From Anabas testudineus (taxonomy: Eukaryota > Chordata > Actinopteri > Anabantiformes > Anabantidae): a DNA stretch of 64,000 nucleotides. Position numbers and translations under genes: made by a program. Positions 1-15,200 of the stretch are shown in pieces; the first letter of the stretch is position 1, and the number at the start of each line of letters is the position of its first letter. Where the stretch lies: the NCBI RefSeq assembly GCF_900324465.2, contig NC_046616.1, positions 9,588,047 through 9,652,046 on the forward strand, written 5' to 3'. The notes under the pieces are model-generated. The model ran no database searches. It was not told the DNA's origin and saw only the letters and a list, made by a program, of their open reading frames with translations.

Positions 1-3000
1 GACTCCATGGTCACAGTGTAAATTGCTTTCTGAATATACCCTATAAATAAAAAGGCAAAATAACTTTTTGACGTGGTGCATTTGACAGACCTTTCTCCCA
101 TTTTTGGCCTGATTAGGTGCTACTTGAGGAGATTAGTTGTCTTAATTGAATTTTTGTAAGACTGTCAAATAATTTCACCAAGCACAAATGTGCATAAACA
201 CAGCTGGACAGATACTGGAGGCCGAGTAAACGGTGCTCATGTTCTGTATCAACACGGACATTAATAGGCTTGCAGACATCTAGAAGTCATCTGTGAATTC
301 TCAGTGGAGTCATCATATGCAGTACACTGACGCATAATACCCATCAAAACATCTCATTTCTGAATATGCAAAGATGCAATTAAGGTTGACAAGCTCAACT
401 TAAGGTAGACAGCCGTTTTTCACAAAGACCAGTGATCAAATTAAGGAAGGGGCTAAAAGCTGGATAAGAGTTATGGTTAAAATGCCAACTACTATAATTT
501 TTTTGTTTTAAATCTCATCACTTTACCTCCAGTTGTTCCCAGAGACTGAAAAACTGCAGTTGCTTGTAAACATCCTGGAATAACCTTGTTAGACCTTACT
601 GCAATTTCTTATATTTAATTGAAAGCTGCCATTATCCCTCCTGGGCCTCATGAGTCACCCAGGCAGTGTTAGTTTTATGCTTTCTACATTAGTAAATTAC
701 AAACTCTGTTGGATTTATAGCAGTGGAAAATGTTTAACTTATATTGAAATATTATATATCTTCTTGGTTAATTGGTTGTTTCTGTAGTATTCCTTTGGCA
801 GCAACAGATATGACATTTTTAAGCATTTACAGAAAAGCAGATGGTCTTTATTTTCTCCATCAAACAAACTTTTAAACAAACCAAAGAACCACTTCTTTTG
901 TAATTAACTGTGTCAAGCAGGCGGTCCGTACAGCTGCCATCATATTAATGATCTGTAGGTGGAAACGGTGCAGTCTGTAAAGTAGTGAGGTTGGAGCATG
1001 TTCTGAACGAATGCAGATTTTTAAGGAGGAGTTTGGTTGAAAAAGTATTTTCCAGCTGTGATAGTATGGAGACTGTTGAGGTGATTGACACGCGCAAAAA
1101 ACTATGATGTTGTATTACTTAGAGCAGGTATGTTTGACTTGGAGGTTAGTAGATATGTGAGACGGTGAATGATATTTTATCAACTCGTATCAGAGACTGT
1201 GAAGGACTTAATGATTTTACTCTGCAACCAAGATCTGAAAAGGTGTTGAAGTGGAACTTTGAGGAGCCAATGAAGAGACACGGCTGACTTCTCCACAGCA
1301 TAATGAAGGCCAGACTTAACTCCTCATTAAAATATCCTGTTGTACCTTTACTTGCAGGGACAGCAACTTTGCCTGTTCAAACCCAGTGCTGCTTTGACTC
1401 GAACCTTTGGTTTTTCTAAAGACAGAAATGCCACATTTTTTCATGGCACCATTTTAAGGATTTTGTTTAAACCATGGTGGATACTTTGACACCGTTGCAG
1501 TATTTGTCTGACTCAGCTGAGGTTTCAGTCCACAGATAGACTGACTGAGTCCATCCTAACCACCTGGGGATTTCTGGATCAAAGCTATGAATCACTCTTT
1601 TTATACCCCGGCCTAGTGTCATGTGCACAGTACATGTGTTTATTTTTCTTTGTGGTTTTCAAGGTCATCATAACACTTTTTAACTTGTGTTTTCTTTGAT
1701 CATAAGCCATCAGTAGTTTGGTCCACAGAGTTGGTAGCATGTTTTAGTGGCAGAGAGAACACCATTAAGCAATAAATAAATGCCTAGTTTTAATTTGAGT
1801 TAAACATGATGGATTTAGATTTAGGTAGTATGTCTCATATTATCCTATTGTGAGCTAAGAAGATGGAAGAGGAGGAGAGGAGTCTGTTCAGATTGTTGCT
1901 CTCAGTTATCTTTGTTATTCTCAGCTTTCCCAGCATGAGACACCATTGGCTGTCAGATGTCATTTTGGCATAATTTCCACTAGTAGCTGTGTTGATGTGG
2001 AGCCATTATTTCATTCCTGACAGAATCTGCGACGTTTGCTTGAAACAGAAGTGAGACTTAACATTTTAGGTGTTACTTAGGCTTTAATTGGTGTTGTTCT
2101 CCCTTGGCCAAATAGGAAAGTCATCAGAGTTGGATGGTTTGTTGTGAATATGTCTAAATATGTAGCCTTTTGGACCATCTGAATATTTTATGTGTTCACA
2201 GGATCTGCTTTATAACCTCCATCAGCAGCACTGGCTGACAGCTTTTAAGGCCATTGGAGGGATGTGAGAGAGAGAGTGGAAGTGAGAGCAGGGTTATGAT
2301 GACGTGGCTCTTGTTAGAAGCGTCTCTTCTCAAGGGTCTTGGCCGCAGCCCATCAGTGTTTGAAAAAAAAATGAACAGGAAATACAGGAAATGGAGAAAA
2401 CAATACACACACCTTATACAGTGACAGAGTGAAGCCATGTGTTTCATTAGGAGAAGCTGCAACCAACAAATTGAAACACAGCATAAGTAGAAATTATTTT
2501 AATTGTGGATTCATGTGATGATTATTTATAATATAGTTAGGATAAGATTATTCATCGTATATAGTAATTTAAAAAAAAAAGGAAAAAATGCCAAACACAA
2601 TTCTTCTGACCGACACCTAAAATGCAAAAGCGATTTATTTACTTTTATATAAGCAGTAAATTGATTAACTCAATAATTGTTTCAGTGCTAATTATAAACT
2701 TTCTAAAGACATTTTTCCTAGGATGATCCTATTGGATTGCATTTTAACTGTATCTGTGTCTGTAGGTTCATTTGAGTTGTATCATATGCAAAATAATTTC
2801 ATTATAACATTATAATATTATGTTTATAACTCTATACAGTACATAACTATTTATGACTCCCAGTAGGACATTTTCTTATAATTAGCACTGCTGACTGTTT
2901 GCTCTTTTAGTCTTAACTACATGAGATGGCTTTTAGTATTAATAGTCTGGAGTATTTAACATAACTATTACTTTACTGGGATGAGATATTCACTTTTCCT

Positions 3001-3030
3001 CACTCTTTTTCTCTCTCTCCTTGTCTCCAG
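1..3030. other. Upstream region of gpr153, no coding sequence seen
   Basis: AT-rich, with no protein family I recognise on either strand. A pyrimidine tract ending in AG at 3029-3030 looks like a splice acceptor immediately before the first coding exon of gpr153. At least one 5' non-coding exon and the promoter therefore probably lie in or left of this stretch. I could not place them. Confidence 0.5.
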
Positions 3031-3278
3031 CATAAAGGACCTGGCCAAACTCTGCCATCCCCTCCATCTGACATCCCACTGTGTTGCACCACTGCCATGT
3101 TCTTTCCCCGCTGTGCCCAATCCATGGAGTGTTCACGCCCACCCAGATAGGATGCCAGCCTTTCCCAGTACCCTGCATCCCCTCCTGCCCATCACCACCT
3201 CCTCCTTCTCCTCGTGTGTACCTGCTCTTGCCAACAGTTCCTTTTGGCCCCCCAGGCTCTGCCCTGTCCGGCTCCAAC

Positions 3279-6200
3279 ATGGTGGATGAGGTAACCACCA
3301 TGAAGGATGACATCATCAACGCCAACACGCTGGCTTGGCTGGTCTGCTCAGGTGTGTCCATCCTGGCCAACACTTGGAGCATCCTTAGTGTCAGTGCCAA
3401 GCAGAAAAAGTGGAAGCCACTGGAGTTTCTCATCTGCACGCTGGCGGGCACACACATCCTTAATATGGCCATCCCCATTACCATGTACTGTGTCATAACG
3501 CTGCGCCGCCAGCACTCCAGCTACGAGTGGAACGAGGGTCTGTGCAAGGTGTTTGTTTCTACCTTCTACACTCTTACGTTAGTCACCTGCTTCTCCGTCA
3601 CCTCGCTTTCTTACCACCGCATGTGGATGGTGCGTTGGCCTGTTAACTACAGGTAAGATATCTGATCTGTTGCTTTATTATAGATGCAAGAAACAGCTTT
3701 TTATAGATTGCTATCTTGTCACAGTACTTTTCCATTACTTCATATTTAGAAAATAGCAGTAGAATTTATTGAAGACAGTTTAAATTCATACCTCCTGCAC
3801 AGCTCCATAAACACAACATCTGCCAAATCCATATCAAAGACAACAGTCAAATCTCCCTTTGTTTATGAACAGATTCTTTGGGTGGGATGGGACCGCTGTT
3901 TAGTTTAGTGTCACTTATCAGTCTGTTTACCTCAGTTCTTGAGAGGGACGCTCTGCGTCAGGTGAAATCTTTTTCATGCCATCACATCTGCTGGTTGCCG
4001 ATATTTGGGGTCACACCATGTAAAAGCCTGTTGACTGAGCATATGCCAGCTATAGCTCCCAGCTTCATTTGACTCTGCACAACAAGTGATTTCACAAAGT
4101 ATCACTGAATAATAAACATCAGGTTCACCTCACATTAACAGTCAACACCCTGCTGCAGTAACACCATTTTTGGTCTTGTTAGACTCCCAAGACATCTGCT
4201 GTTCACACGTAATCAGATGTTCTGAACAGCATTGCTGCTTTCTTTGCAACAAGATTTTGATGCTATTTCTGTCTGTATTCAGGGATGTATAAGTGCTGCT
4301 TTAACATGTGCTGATGATTTTTAAACAGCACCCACTGGTTTGTTCTATTTACACTATTCAAAACACATTCCTGAAAGGCTTTGGTCTACTTCCAATGGTG
4401 TATTATAATAACAGTAATCATAACAGTAATACAGCTTAAAGAATATTGAGCACGTAGAATTATCAATATACAAGTTGCAATTTGCAGCTTAAAAATCTCA
4501 CCTTAGAGGTCTTGGCCTTTGTGCAACCCAGCTGTTATTCACGGCTTATTTCTGGTCATCAGCCACAGTACAATAATTTGCAGATGAATGCCTTTCTAGA
4601 GCAAACGCTGTGGCAAATACAAGCACGGCACATATTAAATCAGTATTCATTTGTGCAGAATACAAACAAGGTACAAAATGGGTTATTGAAATGGTGCAGA
4701 AACTGGTGTCATGGCACATGCGGTGGAGATCATTATTCTTTTGCCTCGCTCTTCCTCCCCTGCTGGAAAAACAATGAGTGAGTGTACTTTCTGTGGAATC
4801 AGACCTGGAGATTCTGTGCCTACAGCCCTCTTGGCCAATTTTACAGTCACAGATAAGCAGATGTTTAAACGATATATGCAAACATCTTTTAAAATCTATG
4901 CTCAATCTATGCTCAGCTACAGTATCTACAGTATATTGCGTGTGCAGCTGTTACAGCTGGCTGATGTCCACACAGATATATTTGGCTTCACACAAATTCT
5001 TTATCTCTCTTGTCTGCTCTCTCACTCATCTGATTATATTCTTTCTCATCTGCTGTCTGGAAACATTGACTTTCCTCTCAGCTGTTCATCTTGTTTTCAA
5101 GTTACTTTTCCCAGTGATATGTTGGAGTGATAGCTCAGGTAATGCACTATGTAATTGCTGTTCACTGCTGCTTTCATTAAAATTGCTTCATGTGTGCCCT
5201 GCTGAGCAAGCATGGCTGCCTTGTCTTTGACATTAACGCACGCTGAAGGCCTGAATTATGAATTCTAACCTTGTACTTCGGCAGCTGTTCTCATCATCCT
5301 GCGCTCGCTATCTCTTAGGAGCTCTTTCCCTCGCAACTCTCTCTCTCTCTGGTAATAGATTCAAGCAGCTTGATGACGTAACCTCCCCATCATATGTACC
5401 CCAGGCACATTCAGGAAAGGCTAGCAATATTAGTCACAGTGACAACAAGACCCACTTGTCTTTGTACAAAGCTACAGTGCGAAGATAGAGGCTACCGCTG
5501 CTCCCTCTGTGCCACTCATATTGAGTGCATGTAACCCATTGTTTATTAGTTCCATATATTTCTGACTATATTTATCTGCGATTTTGTTTATGTGTGGGGG
5601 TATACATGGTATTTCTAGCCAGTGCTCCTCCAGAATGTTTTAATGAGGGGAAGAAGAGGATGTGATCTGGTTCTCTGGAGGGAGACAGATCGGGTTTCCT
5701 GCCAAAACTGCTCCTGGACAACTGACACTTCACAGTGAATTTACTGTAGTCCTTAGAAACACATGAAGCAGAAGAGGTACATTGATGTAGACGGCACTAT
5801 TCTGTTGTATCTGCTATTATCATAGTATGTGCTCTCTTAACAGGAGCCAGTTTAAAGACGCTTTACTTAAATAATATATTAAATATTGTACATGCAATAG
5901 AGTATATGTACAGTATGTACTCTACAAGCTACAAAGAATTCACCTCTGTGAGATTTGTCACTGACATTTTTAAAAGCTTAGGTGCTAATGTTTTGGCAGG
6001 ATAGCACAGCCTTTCAACAAGTTTTGAAATTGAGAAGATCAGTCGCCCCATGCAATATTTTTCGACGTACGTGTGCTGGTGCAAACCTTGAAGTGCCACA
6101 CCGCTAGAGGACACAAACACATTCAGCAAATTGCTCCACTGTAACAATTACTTGGAGGTGAGACGAAATAGAAATCCCTTCACGTTGAAGTAGACCTAGA

Positions 6201-9200
6201 TGACAAATAGACCGAGGGACGTGAAAAGCAATCTTTTGCCATCGGCAAAGCATCGATTTCCCTCCATTAAACTCCAGTTTATCTACGTGATGACTGTGTG
6301 GATAGTGCTTTTTCTCAGCTTATGTGTCCCAGGTGCAAATCTGCAAATTTACAGTATTAAAACAAAACATCTGTGTAATTTACAGTATATATAGTAGTAA
6401 CATTATATCTTGTAGAAACTCTGTGTTGTGCATTATTTACTTTGTAGTGTGTTGAAGATTCCAGCATATATTATTATTTTTAGTAGTAAAAGCAGCCAAG
6501 TTTGTGTGAAAATCTTCTAGTAGCTTCATGGCTTCTCAGATCCACCAGTGTCATAGCTAAGATCCACATGTATAAGACTCTTATGAGCTACAGAGTCTAC
6601 CCAGCAGGGCAAAAAAGGCACAGTCAAAATCTCTTCAAGACCTCACAGTACATCAACTAACTTTATGCTAAAATGTATTCTTCTGCTTCCAGGTTGAGTA
6701 ATACCAAGAAGCAGGCGGTGCACACAGTGATGGGCATCTGGATGGTCTCCTTTATCCTGTCCACACTTCCTGCAGTGGGCTGGCATGACACCATTGATCG
6801 CTTCTACACCTCTGACTGCAGATTCATTGTGACAGAAATTGGCCTGGGCTTTGGCGTGTGCTTTTTGCTACTGATCGGAGGCAGTGTGGCGATGGGTGTG
6901 ATCTGCATTGGCATTGCTCTCTTCCAGACCTTCTCCATTCAGGCGGGCCACAATGCCGACAAGAACAAGTTCAATGTCCCCACCATAGTGGTGGAAGACG
7001 CCCAGGGGAAGCGCAGATCATCCATTGATGGATCAGAGCCTCTCAAGACGTCACTGCAGATCACCTACCTGATCAGTGGTATCGTCTTCATCTACGACTT
7101 CCTGACTGGCTTCCCCATTCTGGTGAGTTCACGGCCTGACCAGGAATACATTTGATGAATTTCACCCTAAAAGCAAGTTCAAGGGCCTAGCTATTAAGTC
7201 ATAATGTCCACTTTTAGGACAGTAGAGTATATGCTCGGTCTATAGTTATAGTTTAGTGAACAGATCAAACTTTAGATGCAGATGTGCATTTAAGAATTTA
7301 ATGTTTGTTTTTATTTCTATAGTTTCTATAGCCCTAGACTTTTGATTCAGAGTTATGCAGCATGAACCTTTTAGATGTTTGAGTTGTACAAATCCCAGAT
7401 GTTAGTTTGACAACATTTCTCAGGATCTCAACACTTTTGTGCCTGTTTACATCAAGTTGTGTCTATTTTCTGATCCAAACAAACGTGGTGGCTGCATATT
7501 TTAGGACTCCAGACTTCAAAATAATAAAAAAAAGAATAACTTCCTTCTACTTCCTGCAGTAACGGATCCTTCAAGTGCATTATTAGTGAGTGAAGGAGTG
7601 TGCTCTGTTTCAATGTGTCATCGTTTGGTTTGCAAATTCCACCCTCAGGTTGTCATTCATTTTTAATAAGTCAATTCACTGGTTTTCTGTGCAGACTGTG
7701 CAGTTGTGAGCCTGTAGAAAGCTCGGGGCTTGTTGTTTGTGATGCAGCCAAATAAGCCATCCTTTCATCTTAAAAGCAAGTCACCATGGTGACAGTTTTT
7801 TTTTTTCTGTAAGGGAAATTAAATTAATTTAAGTTTTTTTTTTTTTGTCCGTTTTTAGTCTCAACAATTCAACTATGATGAAGTATCTGTTTTAATGTTT
7901 CAGGTTCTGTTAAATGATGTTGACTTGTAAATGTTATCATTCTCTTATTACCAAGTGGGAGAACACAAGCGTATCAAAGTGCCTCAGCATCTATTTCTAT
8001 ATAATACATATAAGCCATCTGTTAATCTGTAATATTTGATTTTATTTATTTTATATTTAACATTAAACAACCCTTTTTAATTTAGTGTCACCTCAGTCAA
8101 GCCAAACAGAAACTCCTGCACCAGCCACCTCTAGCTGCACAATCTTTTCATGTTGAAATCTAAAGCAAGATGAAAGTTCTTTGATTTAAAGGACATTGCA
8201 TGCACATTAGCATTTTACTACTTCAAATAAAAACCAAAAAATCATATTGTAAAGTATAATTTAAATTTCCCAGTGTTTATTGAGTGTGTTATCAGTTATA
8301 ACAAAAGAAATTAGGCCTTCAAGTCATGTTTTCAACAAGTCTTCCACAACATGCTTCCCTTTCTCGCTCAAACAAAAAATAGTCTACTATTTATATTTGT
8401 CATAATGAGCTTGCAGATTAGTTTCTGTTTGCATATTTTTCATGTTTCTGTTGTTGTTACCACTGTTACAATTGTTATCAGTCATTAACCAGGAACATTT
8501 ACAGGGTCTTAGATAAGATTTCTAAGAGACGTTAGTGTGCCCTACAGTAGTTTCTACCAAAAACAAATAAAAAATAATAATGAATAAAAAATAATAATGA
8601 ATAAAAATATAGAGACAGAATAACCTTCATTATTAAATCCTTGCTGGTATCAGTGCCCAGCACTGATGAGCTCACAGGTCTGGAGTCATGGCAGCAGTAA
8701 GACTGCTTTTCATGAATTAGTAAATTTCATTGTAAAGTTAAAAAAAGAATTGTAGAAATGGCACAGTTTATTTGTATAACGCCCCTGTTATGTTTGTGCA
8801 GTGATTAGTGTGTTTGTCATCCTTGTCAGATTTAACTACGTTAGGCATACACCAAGATGTCTGAGTTCAGGATCAGAGGCAAAGCTGCATTGTGGTTGTT
8901 TTATAAGCTGGAAGATCAAAGATTGTGTTTTAAAAGACAGTTGTATATATATTTTTTTCCAAACGCCAGCCAACTGTAGTATAGTACTGATGAAAGATCA
9001 TATTTCGAGTACAGTCATAGAAACAACGAAAGCTCCGCCAGCCTTCCTTATGGCCTGATGTAATGAGCTATTTAAATGCATGAAAAGCTGTAGCACACAT
9101 ACAAGTGAATGTGTGTACTTGTTTCAGGACAGAGAAATTGAATCGAGGAGGAATAGAAAAATGACCTGAACAAAACAGAATCACCATGATTAGAAGCAAT

Positions 9201-12200
9201 ATAGTATTATTTATCAAGTATGTGCATGCACTCAAAAAAGATTTGATATACTGTACTACCTATTCTACTTCTGGAAACACCGAGTTGTCTGACAGGACAG
9301 TTTTTTAAAGGGAAGTACTAAAAAATGCAAACACTGCAAGGAGATATTTGCTGTTCTTTTGGTGACTCATTAAGATACTGAAGTTGACTGGTGTTGGAAA
9401 AAGAGCAAATATAAGTTTTATAATAGTTTGTCTTATGTTTTCAATATTTTCCCACAGGACACATTTCCATTGTCATGTTCTCAATTTAGTCTTGTGTAAT
9501 TCTGTATTTGACCCAGTGAGGCTTGCCCTTCTAACCAATCAGATAATTTTAACAATTTATTCTTGAGTAGTTCGCGTTGCAGAAATCTTATTTATTGTAG
9601 GGCAGTGCGGCGAGCAGAGAAGCAGAGCAGAGAGAGAGAGACGGCTGTGCAGACAAGTATAACTGTCATATTATAGCTTAAAGTAGCACTGCATTGAGCT
9701 CTCAGGTCCATCATAAAATCTACATTTATCTCACATGTGATCATACTTTGAACTTAATCTACTTTCAGTGTCAGTAGAAGGAAGGGTAGAGTATGTTTGC
9801 AAGTTATCCTTGTACTTGGATGGACTTTCACAGACTGTAGCAGGTTTGATGAATTGGTGACTTTATATTTTAAACAGTGTGATTGTTAGCATGGATGGTT
9901 GTGTCAGGCCTCTTGCTCAGTGCCAACTGGGTTTGACTCTAAGCCCCTGCAACACTCAAGGATTATCAGATATAGCTAATGCATGGAAGAAGTAATGAAT
10001 CAATTAGCCAGTTAGAAAAGAAGTATACCAACTATTTTGATAACTGGTTATTGATAACTTTTGTTTTCTTTTTATTATTTGTTTGTTTTTTCAACCTTCT
10101 TCATTTACTCTACATTATATTTTATCACTGCAACAATGCAATGTCATATACATTACAATACCTCACCATACAGTATAATAGCTGATCGTGCTTTTGTGAC
10201 TGTAAACTAAAACCGTGCAGGTGGTGAGCTTTACCAGTCTGAAGTTTGATCGCTCCTACAACTGGATGGTGTTGTGTGTGCTGTGGTGCTCCATTGCTCA
10301 GTCCATCCTGCTGCCCATGTTCCTCTGGGCGTGTGACCGCTATCGGGCCGACATCCGTATGGTGTGGGAGAAGTGCGTTGCCATCATGTCCAACGACGAC
10401 GTGGATGAGGGTAAGCCACTGTCAGGCACCTCCCTCCTGCCCTGCATCCTTTTTCCTTCCTCTTCACCTGATGATGTGAGTGATTCATATGTCCTAGGAC
10501 AGCTCTGTGTTGATTAGTAAGAGCCCTTAAAGTAGACTTGGTATATGCTCTATGTGAAGATGCACAAACTGAATAAGCTCCAAAGACATTTTGGTTCAGT
10601 AGATAGACACTTTGAAGTAAAATTGTACATAATTTGTTCCTAAAACCCTTGTAACACCTAATCACTAGGCATGGCTCTCTGACCAGAGCTCGACACAGAA
10701 AATAGTCTCTAGCACTGTTGTAGGCTGTTTTTACCCTTGGAAATTACAATGACTGATGTGATGTATCATTCTGAATAGTTTTGTCTATAAGTCTAGAGTA
10801 GTTATAGTGATGAAATTAAGGGGAGCACCATTGCAGGAAGGGAGGTGAGGTTAGTATTGAGCTAAATAATTCCCTAGTTTATGGAGGGCTGTGTAATACA
10901 GGTTCTGACCTCTGTCTTTGAGGGATGGTATGCTGTGATCTCATAATCAAACCTCAATATAAGCCAGTTAATATTCACCTTTTGAGACAACAACAATAAA
11001 AGTGAACTTTTCTGTATGTTACAGGGGGAATGTGCAGGGACATAGTCCTTTATACAGAAACACACTTTGGACATAGTTGTTCATCTAACAAATGATTTGG
11101 GGAAGTGATTTTCATGTGACCTTCCTCTTGCTAGTAGCTGTATTCCAGCAAATGCCTTTGTTGCTAAGAATCATGGTTTTATCAAAATCTTTAAACTCAA
11201 CATTTTGAGATTTCGACATTTTTGGCAAGAGATATTAGAAATTCATGAAACTGAAAAGAGTGAATGTATTTCTAATTCAGGTTCTTTGGCCTGAAGCCCC
11301 ACATTATTAACACTGTCACAGGTTAAACAAGACATTAGAGGTAGATATTTGGCTTGTTCCACATCTTTGATCTGAACTGGCTTTGAGGTATGATACAGGA
11401 TCATCCCCATATGTTGTATACCTAGAACACTGCACATAGGTCTGTACATAAAAAATTAGATTTATTAAACTTAAACTTATGACTTATGAAGTACAGCAAT
11501 ATTTTGGACATGATTGATTCGGTGTGTATATTCCTTTTTGGGGGTATATGGGCACGTTTCAACCCAAAGTAATGATTAGAACTCACAAATTACATTTTAA
11601 AAATAATAATAATGTGTTTTTAAATAAACAACTATATTCTTAGTTTCTTGCATCATTTTTAAATTGTGCTGTGTTGTGGTTCGAGGTCTGAAATCATTGG
11701 TCAGGTGTTATCATGTGACCTATCATGTGACCTTGTTTGTCAGGAGATGAAACGGAAGTGATAAGTGTCTGTGTAATTTAACTTTCTATACTAAAACATC
11801 TTTTCTGTGTTTTTGTATGTGGTGTGTATGTCATATGTTTTGTTTTACCATGCTATGACACTGATGTCTTTACAAAGACTACGTAAAAAGGAGAAAAAGA
11901 GAAAAGGGAAAGAAAATGAAATATATCTGCACAAACGAGCTATTTATCTTGCAGCACTTTTTTTTTTCACTCCCGTGCATCTAAACTGGACAATCTTCCT
12001 CTAAAATGCCCTGGCATGAGGAGATGATAAAATAAATGGTTCCCCATTTATTTGTTAGGATCCAGAGTAAACTGGAATGGTTGCACGGAAGATCAAAACA
12101 TTTTCATGTCATTATGATGGTCATATTTCCCTCAGGTCACAAAGGGATACGCTTATGTTGTTTTTTAATAGAAATGCAACTGAAATAGATACAAAAGCAA

Positions 12201-15200
12201 TTATTTTAATATAAATGAGTTTTATTTTCTTTCTTTTGTTTTATTTTATTAAATTTTTTTGATGTGGACTCTGCTCAGATTACAGTGAATTAAAGATGAA
12301 AATGCTGTGTTTGAAGGCATAAGTCTGAATTAACCTGCTAATACTAAATATGTGGTTAATAGATAGATTGTCCTCCTTGGACCAATGAGGGGAGTGGGGC
12401 TTAAAAATAAAATAAATCACAGACACACAATTTGGTCCCAAAATTAGGTCACATGATAATCATGGGAATGTTTATGGACTGGATCCACATTCCATTTAAT
12501 TTTAGGACGTTATGAACCATGGAACTTTTTTTTTCTATTGGCACATTAAACTGAACCTGATCTGAACCCCTTCTCTCCTGTTTCTAACCCTTCAAACCTC
12601 TTGATCCTCTCCCTTTTGACAACCCTCCCGATAACTGCTCATTGTCCAGCAGGAGCCATGAAACAACACAGGGCAGTCTGTATTCTGTGTGATAATTAAC
12701 ACTGCCAGTTCTCTGCTTTTTTACAGAGGGCTTGCCATGTATAACTCATCACAGTTGTATGTATAAGGATTGTTTCCTGCTTTTCCAAAAGCTACTCTCA
12801 TGCATGCCAAGCTGCCTGTGCAAAGAGCTACTTTCATCTTCCATCTTTTGGCCAACATTTTCCTTCAGATCCGCATTTTACACCCATCTCCAATTGATCT
12901 TTAACGAACATGAATGTAGCGATTGGGACATTATACTCAGTAGATGGGTATGGATACACTACCCTCATTTTGTTTTGTACAAAAGCCCCGTACCTTCAGA
13001 GCTTCTTTATTCAACTGGCTGGCTTTTTTTCTAAACTCACAATAAATTTGAGGCATTTCCATCCCCTTACTAAACAGTTAAATTTTTGTAGCAAAAGTTT
13101 TATTAATTACGACTTATATCCCAGAGCAGACTCAAAGCAAAAGCCAACAAAACAGAGAACAACTGAACTTGTCTCTCTTATCTATTCGTCTGTCTGTCTG
13201 TATGTTTTGTGTATTGAGTCCGTTGCTCTCTAATCCTGACGCTCGTGCTTTTCTGCACTTTGCAGAAAACAGCCAAGATGGAGGAATTCATGCCGACTTA
13301 ATATATGACAGACCATATGACTATAGCTCGGCGCCTGAAATCGTGACGGTAGACCGTAATGCCAAGTATGAGTTCTCAACCTTAGAAAGGGGGGTTCTGC
13401 AAGGGTATCCATTGAGGGAACAACAGGAAGATAAAATGCAGTATTTGCAGGTATATTTTTATTGATTTTCTTCATTTCTTTTATTTGATCAATTGAACAT
13501 TTTTTAAATGACACTTCATTGCTAATGTGCATGATGAAATGGCCTTGTGGGCCTTTTACAATATCTTGCATCTTGCATTTTGTGATGCTCTCTCCCAGTT
13601 ATGCCTCATACTTTTTTGTCTTTTTTTACGTGGATCAAAAATAAACTCTGACTGACTAATGTTTGGCAAATATGACCATCAGTCCCATTAACATATTAGA
13701 TGTTCTTCATTGACCAGTGTGTCCTAGCCATGGATCTACATGTAGTTGACTACAAATTTATTATGTAAGAGGGTAAGAGTTCAGTAACTGACTTACCTTC
13801 TACATTTCAGGGTTCCCTCAAGGTTTCAGGAAAGCACTACAAACATCTGTTCATGTTCAACACTCAAATTGTGTCCATTGAATCCAGCATCTATTCCAGT
13901 CAGTGCAGAGCTGGGAAATGTTTTTCAGCCTGCATTAACACCAAAGCTCGTTCTAACATGCAGCCTTCTAGGACAAGTTAACAAAATGATCTTGATGTGG
14001 CCCAGAATCATATATTGAAACTGTAATTATTGAAATGTACTGATTAACACAGTGATGATGATGATAAAAATGTTGCTTGGCCTGGAAGACTGTGGTAAGA
14101 ATATGCAACAACCCTAACCTTTAAAATGCATCTTAACACTGTGTCATCTTTGTTGTAAACAATTTAACAAGACCTTCAGTTTTCTCAGCAGAGCCTACAC
14201 CCCACTTTCCATTTACTTGAATCATTTGCTAAATGAATATTTCAAATAACGTCAATTGGCGCAACACTAACACATATGTAAAAATCCTAATAGACGTTTC
14301 ATAAAGCAATGCTCTCACAGGACTGGCTCTCTATTTGTGACAATTTAAGAAGCTTTGAAACAGAGATGTATACAGTATCTATCATTTACCTCATCCACCG
14401 TCTTTGTGTCAAGCACATTTTATGGCATTAGATTCTTTAATTGCCATATATGATTTGGCTGTTTTAATCTTTGCTGTATATGTGTGACTGAAACAAATAA
14501 GGTGCATTTTTTTCAGTTACAGGACAACTCGCTGAACTGATAGTCACATATTTTTTTTTTGTTGCTGCTGGATGGGTGCAGATCCAGTTAGACCATGAAT
14601 CAACAAAACCCTTCAAGTCATTATCGAGTAGCACTGCTATCTGAGAATTGCTAAGGCACTTCTAAAGTAGATTGATTGCAGAAGAAAGCCACACTGGCTC
14701 TTATGGCTTGCAAATCTTTCTATCTCCATCCATTCTGCCAACTAATGCCTGCATCCTAATTCATTGTAATGCTTGTGCTGCCCTCTGCTGTTCAGCCCTC
14801 TGAACCTAACACACCCGATGACACTGTATAGTCTGCTGTCTCATTTCTCTGCATTTACTAAAAGCCACCACAGTGGGGCAGGCTGAGCTTAATCTTGTGG
14901 CTCTTGACGTCAACTTGACAAATCCCCTCTCTCTTGCATAGTTGTCAGAACAGAACAGAGTGGAATGTGAGTATAACTATCAACGTTTGCAGTTTTCATC
15001 TCTCAGTAGTGGAGATGAATGCTAGTTGACTTACAGGCCTGTCGATGTTAAGTTCATAGATGTCTGGGGGATTGAGTAATGAACTTATACGTGTTAAATG
15101 TTGGATTGTCCAAAAGACAGAATCATTTCTGAAATTACCTATATTTTCTATGTAGAAACATTAGTTATGTCAGTATCTCAGTAGACTGTACTGCTTATCT

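Noticed and set aside
4482-5488. Cluster of reading frames in gpr153 intron 1
   Set aside because: No domain, no splice context and AT-rich intron-like composition.
12723-13034. Extra gpr153 exon starting after TTTTTTACAG at 12726
   Set aside because: Exons 3 and 4 already join in frame and match the family; the proposed insert has no GPR153 resemblance.
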